The notes: generated by a model not told the origin, from the letters alone. 64,000 nt of DNA from Muribaculaceae bacterium (GCA_029060725.1 JAIDTL010000134.1:18437-82436), one strand, 5' to 3'; shown: positions 26,885 through 34,471, counted from the stretch's first letter. Numbers and translations are program-made.

Positions 26885-28578
26885 AAAAAAATGCGATTAT
26901 CGAATGCGTCCCCAATTTCAGCGAGGGACGTGATAAAGCGAAAATCAAAGAAATAACAGATGCCATCCAAAGCGTAGAAGGGATCAGCCTCCTCGATGTG
27001 GATCCCGGAGAAGCCACTCACCGTACGGTGGTCACATTCGTCGGTTCGCCGGAAGCCGTAGTAGAGGGAGCTTTCCAAGGCATAAAGAAAGCGGCAGAGG
27101 TCATTGACATGACCACTCACCACGGAGCTCATCCGCGCATGGGCGCTACCGACGTATGCCCGCTGATACCGGTTTCGGGCATCTCCCTTGAAGAGTGTGC
27201 AGAGCTTGCCCGCAAGCTTGCAGAGAGAGTCGCGACAGAGCTGAATATCCCTGTTTATTGCTATGAGGCGGCAGCATTCCGTCCGGAGCGCAAGAACCTG
27301 GCTGTATGCCGCGCAGGAGAGTATGAAGCGCTTCCGCAGAAAATGGGTTCAGAGGAAAAAGGCCCGGATTTCGGCAACCGTCCTTACGACGCAGAGGTAG
27401 CGAAGACGGGAGCCACCACCATTGGAGCCCGCGACTTCCTGATAGCCGTCAATTTCAACCTTAACACCACATCCACACGCCGAGCCAATGCCATAGCCTT
27501 TGATGTCCGCGAGAAAGGACGTCCGATGCGCGAAGGTGGCAAAGTGACCGGCAAACCGATAAAGGATGAGAATGGCAAGCCCGTAATGATTCCCGGCACA
27601 CTGAAGGGAACGAAAGCCATTGGATGGTATATCGACGAGTATGGCATAGCCCAGGTGTCGATGAATATCACAGACATCGCCCAGGTGCCCCTTCACGAGG
27701 CGTTTGACGAGGTTTGTCGTAAGGCTGATAGCAGAGGTGTCAGAGTCACAGGAACGGAGATTGTAGGGCTTGTGCCGAAGCGGACACTCATAGATGCAGG
27801 AAAGCACTTCCTTCGCAAGCAGCAACGCAGCTGTGGCATCCCGGAAAGCGAGATAATACGCATCGCCATAAAGTCGATGGGGCTCGACCAGCTTTCACCG
27901 TTCGACCCGAAGCAGAAAGTGATAGAATATCTGATTGAGGACAATACCGAAAAGAAACTCGTAGACCTCACAGCGAAAGGATTTGCAGAAGAGACCGCAT
28001 CTGAATCCCCGGCACCTGGAGGCGGTAGCATTTCAGCCTATATGGGAGCCCTTGGAGCCGCACTCGGCACAATGGTGGCAAATCTTACTGCACATAAAGC
28101 CTCCTACGACGACCGATGGGAAGAATTCTCAGATGCTGCAGAGATCGGGCAGCACCTCATGGAAGAACTGCTCCACCTCGTAGACGAAGACACGGCTGCA
28201 TTCAACCGTATCATGGCAGTATTTGCCATGCCGAAGAAGACCGACGAGGAGAAAGCAGCGCGTGCGGAAGCAATGGAAGCGGCTACACTATATGCTACGC
28301 AAGTGCCATTGAAGACCATGAAGAAAGCGTATGAAGTCTTCGACCTGGTAGAGAACATGGCAGCCGACGGCAACCCCTCGTCAGTCACCGACGCCGGCGT
28401 AGGAGCATTGGCAGCGCGGGCTGCAGTACGCGGAGCCGGGCTCAACGTCCGGATCAACGCAGCGGGCCTCAAAGACCGCGACAAAGCAACCTCACTGGTA
28501 GAGGAAGCCGCCGAACTGGAGCGACTTGCCGAAGAGCGCGAGACCGCCATCCTCAACATAGTAAACTCCAAAATCTAA
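26881..28578 (+). CDS. ftcD: Bifunctional glutamate formimidoyltransferase / formimidoyl-THF cyclodeaminase
   Basis: Last steps of histidine degradation: the formimino group moves from N-formimino-glutamate to tetrahydrofolate, then cyclodeamination gives 5,10-methenyl-THF. The N-terminal transferase half (about 1-330) begins IIECVPNFSEGRD and has HHGAHPRMGATDVCPLIP. The C-terminal cyclodeaminase half (about 350-565) has ESPAPGGGSISAYMGALGAAL and GNPSSVTDAGVGALAA. At 565 residues the two domains are fused, as in animal FTCD and Bacteroidetes. hutH/U/I are not in the window. An intrinsic terminator follows. Confidence 0.95.
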   Translation: MKKNAIIECVPNFSEGRDKAKIKEITDAIQSVEGISLLDVDPGEATHRTVVTFVGSPEAVVEGAFQGIKKAAEVIDMTTHHGAHPRMGATDVCPLIPVSGISLEECAELARKLAERVATELNIPVYCYEAAAFRPERKNLAVCRAGEYEALPQKMGSEEKGPDFGNRPYDAEVAKTGATTIGARDFLIAVNFNLNTTSTRRANAIAFDVREKGRPMREGGKVTGKPIKDENGKPVMIPGTLKGTKAIGWYIDEYGIAQVSMNITDIAQVPLHEAFDEVCRKADSRGVRVTGTEIVGLVPKRTLIDAGKHFLRKQQRSCGIPESEIIRIAIKSMGLDQLSPFDPKQKVIEYLIEDNTEKKLVDLTAKGFAEETASESPAPGGGSISAYMGALGAALGTMVANLTAHKASYDDRWEEFSDAAEIGQHLMEELLHLVDEDTAAFNRIMAVFAMPKKTDEEKAARAEAMEAATLYATQVPLKTMKKAYEVFDLVENMAADGNPSSVTDAGVGALAARAAVRGAGLNVRINAAGLKDRDKATSLVEEAAELERLAEERETAILNIVNSKI

Positions 28579-28591
28579 TAACAACACCAAA

Positions 28592-28623
28592 CGCCACCCC
28601 GGTCGCGGGGTGGCGATTTTTAT
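28592..28623 (+). terminator. Intrinsic terminator after ftcD
   Basis: A 9-bp GC-rich stem CGCCACCCC / GGGGTGGCG with a 6-base loop is followed by ATTTTTAT, 13 bases past the stop. Confidence 0.9.
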
Positions 28624-28717
28624 ATGCAGACATCGGGAATTATAATAATATTATTATCTATAAAACAATTCTGATATTTGTTACGTTATTAAGGTATCAA
28701 CTAAAAATCAGAGTATC

Positions 28718-28966
28718 ATGCAAGCAAGGATATCCAGAATCGGCACATCATTAGGAGTCATCATACCGCGACACATCACTAAAGAAGGAGGTTTTCAAAA
28801 AGGACTGCCTGTAGACATTACTTTAGAAAACGACAAGATCATGATCTCAAAGGTTCCTGACGTTAGAAAAGGATGGGCTGAAGCCTTCGCCGCATACGCC
28901 AAAAACGGAGAGGATGCACTTGTCATGCCCGACTATCTTGATTCGGAAGCAATTGACTTGATATAA
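28718..28966 (+). CDS. MazE-type antitoxin (AbrB/SpoVT fold)
   Basis: 82 residues. The N-terminus MQARISRIGTSLGVIIPRHI is the swapped-hairpin DNA-binding signature, and the acidic C-terminus (LVMPDYLDSEAIDLI) should be the disordered toxin-wrapping tail. It lies 33 bases upstream of a MazF-type toxin gene, the classical order, and probably autorepresses the operon. It has an AT-rich upstream region with a near-consensus -7 (GATATTTG). Confidence 0.85.
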   Translation: MQARISRIGTSLGVIIPRHITKEGGFQKGLPVDITLENDKIMISKVPDVRKGWAEAFAAYAKNGEDALVMPDYLDSEAIDLI

Positions 28967-28999
28967 TACTATTAAGAAAATGCAATTATAGAAATAACA

Positions 29000-29332
29000 A
29001 TGAATAGGTTCTCCATTGTTTTAGTCAACCTTGACCCAACCATCGGTCATGAAGTAAAGAAGACGCGCCCGTGCGTGATCTTGTCTCCGGATGAAATGAA
29101 TAATGTACTTAAGACCATAATAGTTGCACCGATAACGTCTACAGATCGAGCGATACCGACAAGGATATTGCTTCGAGCTACGTCCGACAGTGGACTATCC
29201 AATGACAGTTACGCCATGCTTGATCAGATTAAGACAATCGACAAAACCAGAGTCATAAAGCTATTGGGAACAGTTTCTGCCCGAGAGCAACATGAATTGA
29301 CATCCAGCCTTCAAGAATTATTCGCCTTGTAA
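29000..29332 (+). CDS. MazF/PemK-type endoribonuclease toxin
   Basis: 110-residue toxin cleaving mRNA at short sequences. The family core is visible: VLVNLDPTIGHEVKKTRPCVILSP (conserved Arg), TIIVAPITS (conserved Thr/Ser) and SYAMLDQIKTIDKTRVIKLLG. It is paired with the MazE-type gene directly upstream. It looks intact. Confidence 0.9.
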   Translation: MNRFSIVLVNLDPTIGHEVKKTRPCVILSPDEMNNVLKTIIVAPITSTDRAIPTRILLRATSDSGLSNDSYAMLDQIKTIDKTRVIKLLGTVSAREQHELTSSLQELFAL

Positions 29333-29401
29333 TCGAAGAAAAAATTGCTTATATCCTACCCCTACAATGCCAAATTAATTATCTGCGCCCTCTCCACCAA
29401 G

Positions 29402-29448
29402 AAACAGCAATCGCCGCCAAAACGGCGGCGACGAAAGCTATTATTATT
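29402..29448 (-). repeat. Copy 1 of a 47-base element encoding a hydrophobic peptide (frameshifted copy)
   Basis: About 90% identical to 30083-30129, with a GCCGCC..GGCGGC hairpin core. Read on the minus strand it encodes IIIAFVAAVLAAIAVSWW, parallel to the intact peptide at 30057-30140. The nearby ATG is out of frame because of a small indel, and an upstream stop precedes the hydrophobic frame, so this copy appears dead. Confidence 0.7.
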
Positions 29449-29618
29449 CTATTATCATTTGATAAGTATATTATTCTGAAATGTCAATATACTTTGTGGA
29501 GCCATCAGTAATAGAATGATGAGTCAAAATATTAGAGCAATAGGGGCATGGTGAGGAAAGTCGCGACATCCATTACAGGAATGTCTGAATCGGCTTTGGA
29601 ATACTTCCACAAACCTCT

Positions 29619-29849
29619 TCATTTACTTAGAAGATATTGGGTCTTGGGATCTTCAGCATCGATCATATCCTTTGAAATGCAGCCAGACAACTTATCGAAA
29701 GCTTCAAGGCGTTTATCGATTTTATTCGAAGTCGATTTGGGCTCGGAATACGTTACAATCGTATTTTTTACACCTCTCATCAGGTTGATTGCACTTCTGA
29801 TTATATTCATATTGGAACCCTCCTCCAATGTCACCACTATTTGCGTCAT
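29619..29849 (-). CDS. Small antitoxin-like protein (orphan)
   Basis: 76 residues starting MTQIVVTLEEGSNMNIIRSA, a beta-helix start like a widespread group of small Bacteroidales proteins that tend to be the first gene of toxin-antitoxin-like pairs. The stop overlaps an ATG (ATGA) that opens only a 32-codon frame (MKRFVEVFQSRFRH...), so a downstream partner would be truncated or lost. The plus-strand ORF over the same bases is a shadow. The antitoxin label is inference from form, not from motif. Confidence 0.5.
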   Translation of the reverse strand: MTQIVVTLEEGSNMNIIRSAINLMRGVKNTIVTYSEPKSTSNKIDKRLEAFDKLSGCISKDMIDAEDPKTQYLLSK

Positions 29850-30056
29850 AAAATGCTTATTTGAAATTATAATGTGTTTATATAACGCATAGAAATGCCA
29901 CTTTGTTGTAGCACCCTAGCGCTACCAACGCATAGTTCAAAATGCATCCTTACAGTCATCGCCACCAGTTCGGCATAGATGAAGCGATCTTGCCTCAGCA
30001 CTTTCACAATTAGATTTTCTTGATATGGAAAGCATCGTCGTTTTAACGAAAATTTT

Positions 30057-30140
30057 TCACGATCTCTCATTTTTCCACTTAAAAACAGCAATCGCCGCCA
30101 AAGAGGCGGCGATGAAAGCGATTATTATGTATTCCACCAT
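30057..30140 (-). CDS. 27-residue single-helix hydrophobic peptide
   Basis: Too short for the ORF track. ATG at 30140, TGA at 30057-30059: MVEYIIIAFIAASLAAIAVF plus a basic tail KWKNERS. One transmembrane helix with a charged C-terminus is the form of type I toxin peptides and of the tiny 'smalltalk'-like Bacteroidales peptides. The region is partly duplicated at 29402-29448 with a frameshift, and within the duplicated stretch the two readings are mostly the same or similar residues, which supports coding. No clear ribosome-binding site; the upstream DNA is a TCAACGAT repeat. Confidence 0.5.
   Translation of the reverse strand: MVEYIIIAFIAASLAAIAVFKWKNERS
30083..30129 (-). repeat. Copy 2 of the 47-base hydrophobic-peptide element
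   Basis: Same orientation as 29402-29448, sharing AAACAGCAATCGCCGCCAAA and the rest with five or so substitutions. Together the two copies flank the orphan antitoxin-like ORF. Confidence 0.75.
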
Positions 30141-30212
30141 CGTTAATCGTTGATAGTTGATCGTTGATCGTTGATCGTTTATCGTTGATAATTGATCGTT
30201 GATCATTGATCG
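30141..30212. repeat. Low-complexity ATCGTTG tandem repeat upstream of the peptide
   Basis: About ten imperfect copies of GTTGATC/GTTAATC-type heptamers fill the gap between the gmd stop and the small peptide. Related AACGATTAACGAT strings appear near 34730, 58695 and 59280. Confidence 0.65.
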
Positions 30213-31304
30213 TTACTTGACGATCCCCTTTTCGAGGTATTCTTCGAGGTTCAGGCGTACTTTTTCACCGGCACGTTCTACTGCAACTTTCGCCATATCT
30301 GCATCGACCATAAGGTTGACAAGCTGCTCAAAAGATGTCTTCTTTGTCGGATCCCAACCCAATTTCTGCTTAGCCTTTGTCGGGTCTCCCCAGAGATTCA
30401 CAACGTCTGTCGGACGGTAGAAGTCAGGGGAAACTTCAATTACTACCTTACCCGTAGCCTTGTCAATGCCTTTCTCGTCAACTCCCTCACCCACAAATTC
30501 CAGTTCGATTCCGGCTCTACGGAAAGCATAGAGACAGAATTCGCGTACTGAATGCTGTTCACCTGTAGCGATGACATAGTCTTCGGGTTCCGGTTGCTGA
30601 AGAATCAGCCACATACATTCCACATAGTCTTTTGCATATCCCCAGTCTCGAAGCGAATCGAGGTTGCCGAGATAAAGTTTCTCCTGCTTTCCCTGCGCTA
30701 TGCGGGCGGCAGCCAGAGTAATCTTGCGGGTCACAAAAGTCTCCCCGCGACGCTCGCTTTCGTGATTGAAGAGGATTCCCGAGCAAGCAAACATATTGTA
30801 AGCCTCGCGATACTCCTTCACAATCCAGAAACCGTAAAGCTTCGCAACGGCATACGGAGAGTAAGGGTGGAACGGAGTATTCTCATTCTGTGGCACCTCT
30901 TCCACCTTGCCATATAGTTCTGAAGTCGAAGCCTGATAGAATCGGCAAGTCTCAGCAAGACCGCATTGCCGTATACCCTCCAAGAGACGGAGCACGCCCG
31001 TGGCATCCACATCAGCGGTAAACTCAGGGGAATCAAAGCTGACCTGCACATGACTCTGCGCAGCGAGGTTGTACACCTCATCAGGACGAACTTTATTGAG
31101 CACCTGTATAATCGACATCGAATCGCCGAGGTCAGCATAGTGGAGGTGGAATTGAGGATGACCCTCGAGGTGTGCGATACGCTCACGGAAATCCACAGAA
31201 GAACGGCGTATGGTGCCGTGTACGTCATATCCTTTCTCTATTAGGAGTTCAGCAAGATACGACCCGTCTTGGCCTGTGATACCTGTGATTAGAGCTGTTT
31301 TCAT
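30213..31304 (-). CDS. gmd: GDP-mannose 4,6-dehydratase
   Basis: First step of GDP-L-fucose synthesis: GDP-mannose to GDP-4-keto-6-deoxy-mannose. The 363 residues carry the NADP loop [26 protein letters not shown], the catalytic triad region [11 protein letters not shown] and [10 protein letters not shown], and the Gmd-specific [16 protein letters not shown]. Full length. It lies next to fcl in the same direction (157-base gap with hairpins), forming the GDP-fucose module used for capsule or glycoprotein fucosylation. Confidence 0.96.
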   Translation of the reverse strand: MKTALITGITGQDGSYLAELLIEKGYDVHGTIRRSSVDFRERIAHLEGHPQFHLHYADLGDSMSIIQVLNKVRPDEVYNLAAQSHVQVSFDSPEFTADVDATGVLRLLEGIRQCGLAETCRFYQASTSELYGKVEEVPQNENTPFHPYSPYAVAKLYGFWIVKEYREAYNMFACSGILFNHESERRGETFVTRKITLAAARIAQGKQEKLYLGNLDSLRDWGYAKDYVECMWLILQQPEPEDYVIATGEQHSVREFCLYAFRRAGIELEFVGEGVDEKGIDKATGKVVIEVSPDFYRPTDVVNLWGDPTKAKQKLGWDPTKKTSFEQLVNLMVDADMAKVAVERAGEKVRLNLEEYLEKGIVK

Positions 31305-31384
31305 ATATATTCTTGAGTTTTTTCGTAGTTATCAAAGTTCTCAGAGTTGTCAGAGTTTTCGTAATTTTCAGATTTAGTAACAGA

Positions 31385-31459
31385 GGGCACTCCGTGCCCG
31401 TCCCCGCGCGTCAATCGTAGAGTAGTTAGCACTCTCCGAGTGCGTCCACGCGCATCAAA
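31385..31459. repeat. Two tandem hairpins with variable stems and constant loop/tail
   Basis: GGGCAC-TCC-GTGCCC then GTCCCCGCGCGTCAA, and GCACTC-TCC-GAGTGC then GTCCACGCGCATCAA. Loop and 3' tail are conserved while both stem arms differ in a compensated way. They lie in the gmd-fcl gap. Confidence 0.7.
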
Positions 31460-31460
31460 A

Positions 31461-32405
31461 TTATCTTTCTGCCCTCATAGGATTATTGAGAAAATCCTCA
31501 TACGAGAGGCGGATACCATCTGCAAGCTCTGTCTTGTAAGTCCAACCGAGTTTGGTAGCCTTGCTCACATCAAGCAGCTTACGCGGAGTCCCGTTAGGAC
31601 GTGACGTATCCCAAAGTATCTTACCCTCGTAGCCGACAATGGATGCCACAAGCTCCGTGAGTTCCTTTATGGTGAGTTCCTTCCCTGTACCGGCATTCAC
31701 AGTCTCATTTCCACTGTAATTGTTCATCAAGAACACACAAAGGTTGGCGAGGTCATCTACGTAGAGGAATTCGCGTAGTGGAGAGCCGTCGCCCCAGCAA
31801 GTCACTTCTGCCAAGCATGCTTCCTTAGCCTCGTGGAAACGGCGAATAAGAGCCGGAAGCACGTGGGAATGCTCCGGATGATAGTTGTCGTTTGGACCAT
31901 AGAGGTTCGTGGGCATAACTGAGATATAATCAGTGCCGTATTGACGATTCAGGTATTCGCAATATTTAAGACCGGATATCTTGGCAAGCGCGTATGCCTC
32001 ATTGGTCTTCTCCAATTCTGAAGTCAGTAGGCAAGACTCCGGCATAGGTTGTGGAGCCATACGTGGATAGATGCATGAACTGCCTAAGAATTCCAGTTTC
32101 TTGCATCCGTTCCGCCAAGCAGCATTGATCACATTCATCTCAAGCATCATGTTATCATACATGAAGTCGGCAAGATGTTCTGAATTAGCGATAATACCAC
32201 CGACCTTGGCAGCTGCCAAGAATACATATTCCGGCTTTTCCTGAGCAAAAAAGACATTTACAGCTTGCTGGTTGATCAAGTCAAGTTCCGCATGGGTTCT
32301 CGTAATTATGTTTGTGTATCCTTGGCGCTCAAGTTCACGCACGATAGCGGATCCGACCATACCACGATGACCGGCTACATATATCTTTGAATCTGATTTC
32401 ATCAT
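31461..32405 (-). CDS. fcl: GDP-L-fucose synthase
   Basis: Epimerase-reductase converting the Gmd product to GDP-L-fucose. The 314 residues have the NADP loop [25 protein letters not shown], the catalytic [15 protein letters not shown] and [21 protein letters not shown], all diagnostic of Fcl/WcaG. It is divergent from the four-helix-bundle gene; the intervening 124 bases contain hairpin array A and that gene's promoter. Confidence 0.96.
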   Translation of the reverse strand: MMKSDSKIYVAGHRGMVGSAIVRELERQGYTNIITRTHAELDLINQQAVNVFFAQEKPEYVFLAAAKVGGIIANSEHLADFMYDNMMLEMNVINAAWRNGCKKLEFLGSSCIYPRMAPQPMPESCLLTSELEKTNEAYALAKISGLKYCEYLNRQYGTDYISVMPTNLYGPNDNYHPEHSHVLPALIRRFHEAKEACLAEVTCWGDGSPLREFLYVDDLANLCVFLMNNYSGNETVNAGTGKELTIKELTELVASIVGYEGKILWDTSRPNGTPRKLLDVSKATKLGWTYKTELADGIRLSYEDFLNNPMRAER

Positions 32406-32412
32406 AATTTAA

Positions 32413-32464
32413 GTATTAGAGCAGAATGCTCAGTATTAAGTATTAGCGCGAATGCGCAGTATTT
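32413..32464 (+). repeat. AGTATT hairpin array A
   Basis: Four AGTATT spacers separate two short hairpins, GAGCA-GAA-TGCTC and GCGC-GAAT-GCGC. Orientation is AGTATT (forward). It sits immediately upstream of the four-helix-bundle promoter and mirrors array B on the other side of that gene. Confidence 0.75.
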
Positions 32465-32485
32465 GAAGAGTTGTATAAAAATATT

Positions 32486-32516
32486 TTGATTATTAATGAG
32501 AATTATATAATTTTGC
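32486..32516 (+). promoter_or_regulatory. Promoter of the four-helix-bundle gene
   Basis: TTTG at 32486-32489 and TAATTTTG at 32509-32516, spacer 19 bases, 13 bases before the ATG. Confidence 0.7.
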
Positions 32517-32529
32517 AAAAAAGAATAAA

Positions 32530-32931
32530 ATGAATAAGAACGAAACGCAATTAGCTAAAACCCCTGATCTCAAAGCTGATTTGGCGGAAGCTTTCGCCAT
32601 TCGTATAGTGAAACTTGAAAAGTATTTGAGAATAGAAAAAAAGGAAAAACGAATCAGCGATCAGATATTCCGATCAGGAACCTCGATAGGAGCTAATATT
32701 TTTGAAGCGAAATATGCAGAGAGTACTTCAGATTATATACATAAGCTCTCCATTTCACAAAAAGAGGCAAATGAAACAATTTTTTGGCTTCGCTTGCTTC
32801 GAAATACCAGTTATATTAATGAAGAAGAATTCGAATCTCTTTATAAGGATTGTAGTAATATTTTGAGAATACTTACCCATGTCATCACCAGTGTTCGCGA
32901 AAATCAGAAAAAGAAATCAAAAAAGCCTTAA
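32530..32931 (+). CDS. Four-helix-bundle protein (23S-IVS / S23 / Avd-like family)
   Basis: 133 residues, strongly helical and lysine/glutamate-rich, with the family phrases LAEAFAIRIVKLEKYL, ISDQIFRSGTSIGANIFEA, KLSISQKEANETIFWLRLL and the basic tail ENQKKKSKKP. Relatives are encoded in 23S rRNA intervening sequences, and the same fold serves as the nucleic-acid-binding Avd accessory factor of diversity-generating retroelements. Here it is free-standing, the only plus-strand gene of the fucose cluster, with its own promoter, and flanked on both sides by oppositely oriented AGTATT hairpin arrays. Cellular function unknown; a link with the arrays is my inference. Confidence 0.85.
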   Translation: MNKNETQLAKTPDLKADLAEAFAIRIVKLEKYLRIEKKEKRISDQIFRSGTSIGANIFEAKYAESTSDYIHKLSISQKEANETIFWLRLLRNTSYINEEEFESLYKDCSNILRILTHVITSVRENQKKKSKKP

Positions 32932-32959
32932 AGTAATCTACTATCGTTCTATAAGCACC

Positions 32960-33029
32960 AATACTGCGCAACGCGCTAATACTGCGAAGCTAATACTGCG
33001 AAGCTAATACTGCGCAAAGCGCAAATACT
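32960..33029 (-). repeat. AGTATT hairpin array B (inverted orientation)
   Basis: Five AATACT spacers (reverse complement of AGTATT) separate GCGC-AAC-GCGC, two copies of GC-GAA-GC, and GCGC-AAA-GCGC. GCGAAGC is known as an exceptionally stable DNA mini-hairpin. The array ends exactly at the stop codon of the next gene. Confidence 0.8.
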
Positions 33030-34277
33030 TTATCTCCTCCTGATTTTGATTGGGATGGTGCCAGAAGGGATTTTGTCGACGACCAAAAGCAGATGCCCTC
33101 CCCCACCTGCACCAAGCATCTTCCAGGCCAATGCCCTGTCTTTCCAATTATCAATATGCTCTTGCACTCCGGGTTGCATCATAGCCGGAAACATTGCTAT
33201 CTGGGCGTTGAAGGAGTCTCGGAAAGCATTTGCAAAAGTTTCGAGATCTTTCATCATTATCGCATCCCAGCAACGTGCTGCCGCATCTGTCAGGTCTTTG
33301 ACCTTATCGGAAGTGATATCCTTTCCCTCAACTACCGAGCATCCCGGTCTTCGCGGGAACATTGGCACTACGCAGAGGTGCTGTTCAAGCCAATCAAGGA
33401 TGTCATCGTCATGGATCGTCTCGATTTTCTCCGGCCAGTAGTGCCCGTCATAGTAATGGCGTGACAAACCGGAGATGCAGATGCCGATTGCATCCTGAGC
33501 GCCAGAGACATGACCGGTATTCTCAGGATCATTCTCAAAACAGAACAGCATGCGGGCCAGCATCTCCTCATTGTAGGCAGGAAGTTCAAAAGGCCATATC
33601 TTCTTAGCAGCATTTCGTGTAGATGTCGACATGCCACCGCGCTCCATAAACTCGTGAGTCGGCTCTATAGACGCGGTTATCGCCCACCCTGCGCCATGCT
33701 TCGACACATACGGCTGGTCGATCCAAGTTCCGGCTATATCCACCCGATAGGGCAAGCGAGATGTATTAGCGAAGTCTTGCTTCGCAGTATTAGCGCACTC
33801 TGTGCGCAGTATTTGAGCCGTTGGCTCAGTATTTGCTTCGCAGTGTGAATTATACTGCGTCTCTGACGCTAATACTGCAGTCTCACCGCTAATACTGTGC
33901 GAAGCACTAATACTTACATATTCTATCCCCCGTGATTCACACGCCTGCTTCTTAAGCTCGTTTCCACCATTCGAGTTGACCACGAATACATCGGGCTTGA
34001 TCCGGTCAAGCTCCGAGAGAAAATCCAATATCCCACATCCGGAATTGACAAAGGCGTCTTTCACATACCTCAAAGCCTTCACCATATAAAGCCGTTCCTG
34101 CTCGGAAGCGACCGGCTTGCGACCTTTAAGCCTCTCGAAATTCACATCCGACCCAATCCCCACATACAGCTCCCCATACTTAGCAGCCTCCTTCAAGAAA
34201 GCCACATGCCCGGAATTAAGCAGGTCAAAGAACCCCGTAGCAAACACCTTACAGGATTTTCTCATCGCCATTGTCAT
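33030..34277 (-). CDS. Cytidylyltransferase-GHMP kinase fusion, sugar-nucleotide synthesis
   Basis: 415 residues. The N-terminal ~115 form a nucleotidyltransferase domain (KVFATGFFDLLNSGHVAFL, YVGIGSDVNFERLKGRKP); the first His of the HxGH motif is Asn. The C-terminal ~240 are a GHMP-kinase-like domain (YRVDIAGTWIDQPYVSKHGAG, GGMSTSTRNAA, MLGAGGGGHLLLV). Such fusions sit beside gmd/fcl in other Bacteroidetes, but the substrate is not established. Between the domains, residues about 121-171 are encoded by hairpin array C, giving a low-complexity Ala/Thr/Ser/Glu linker. Array B abuts the stop codon. Start 34277 may be the second Met (MRKSCKVF). Confidence 0.75.
   Translation of the reverse strand: MTMAMRKSCKVFATGFFDLLNSGHVAFLKEAAKYGELYVGIGSDVNFERLKGRKPVASEQERLYMVKALRYVKDAFVNSGCGILDFLSELDRIKPDVFVVNSNGGNELKKQACESRGIEYVSISASHSISGETAVLASETQYNSHCEANTEPTAQILRTECANTAKQDFANTSRLPYRVDIAGTWIDQPYVSKHGAGWAITASIEPTHEFMERGGMSTSTRNAAKKIWPFELPAYNEEMLARMLFCFENDPENTGHVSGAQDAIGICISGLSRHYYDGHYWPEKIETIHDDDILDWLEQHLCVVPMFPRRPGCSVVEGKDITSDKVKDLTDAAARCWDAIMMKDLETFANAFRDSFNAQIAMFPAMMQPGVQEHIDNWKDRALAWKMLGAGGGGHLLLVVDKIPSGTIPIKIRRR
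33763..33914. repeat. AGTATT hairpin array C inside a coding sequence
   Basis: Forward half: GCGAAG-TCTTG-CTTCGC, GCGCAC-TCT-GTGCGC and GAGCC-GTT-GGCTC separated by AGTATTA/T. After a junction (GTGTGAATTAT) come reverse-oriented units GCGTC-TCT-GACGC, one degenerate unit, and GTGC-GAA-GCAC separated by AATACT. The whole 152 bases read through as an interdomain linker without a stop. Confidence 0.8.
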
Positions 34278-34430
34278 TATAGTTTTGAAAGAAATATTGC
34301 TTATGCTAAGGTTAATTCCCCGCCACGCCCCTTGCAGCGCCTTAAAACGGCATCTCCCGCAAGTTAGTTTACTCTAAAGCTAAAATACCTTCATAAACCT
34401 CCCTTTTCAGGACCCATGTGAGTTTTCCCA

Positions 34431-34471
34431 AGTCGGTGTTTTCGGTTTGGTGGTAAGACCGAAGGTCTTGC
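34431..34471 (-). repeat. Dispersed hairpin element, GCAAGACCNTCGGTCTT family
   Basis: The minus strand reads GCAAGACCTTCGGTCTTACC then ACCAAACCGAAAACACCGACTT. It matches 63553-63595 on the plus strand at nearly every position outside the loop. Confidence 0.75.

Noticed and set aside
29548-30091. Plus ORF 29548-29892 and minus ORF 29867-30091
   Set aside because: The first is antisense to the antitoxin-like ORF; the second overlaps the 27-residue peptide region in another frame and shows no family features.
32530-32931. Four-helix-bundle gene as part of a 23S rRNA intervening sequence
   Set aside because: No rRNA sequence is found on either side; the gene lies between sugar-nucleotide genes with its own promoter.
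32413-33914. AGTATT arrays as a CRISPR array
   Set aside because: The constant unit is only 6-7 bases and the variable units are 7-17-base self-complementary hairpins, not ~30-base unique spacers; no cas genes nearby.
32413-33914. AGTATT arrays as integron attC sites
   Set aside because: No integrase, no R/L box pattern with extrahelical bases, and units are far shorter than attC sites.
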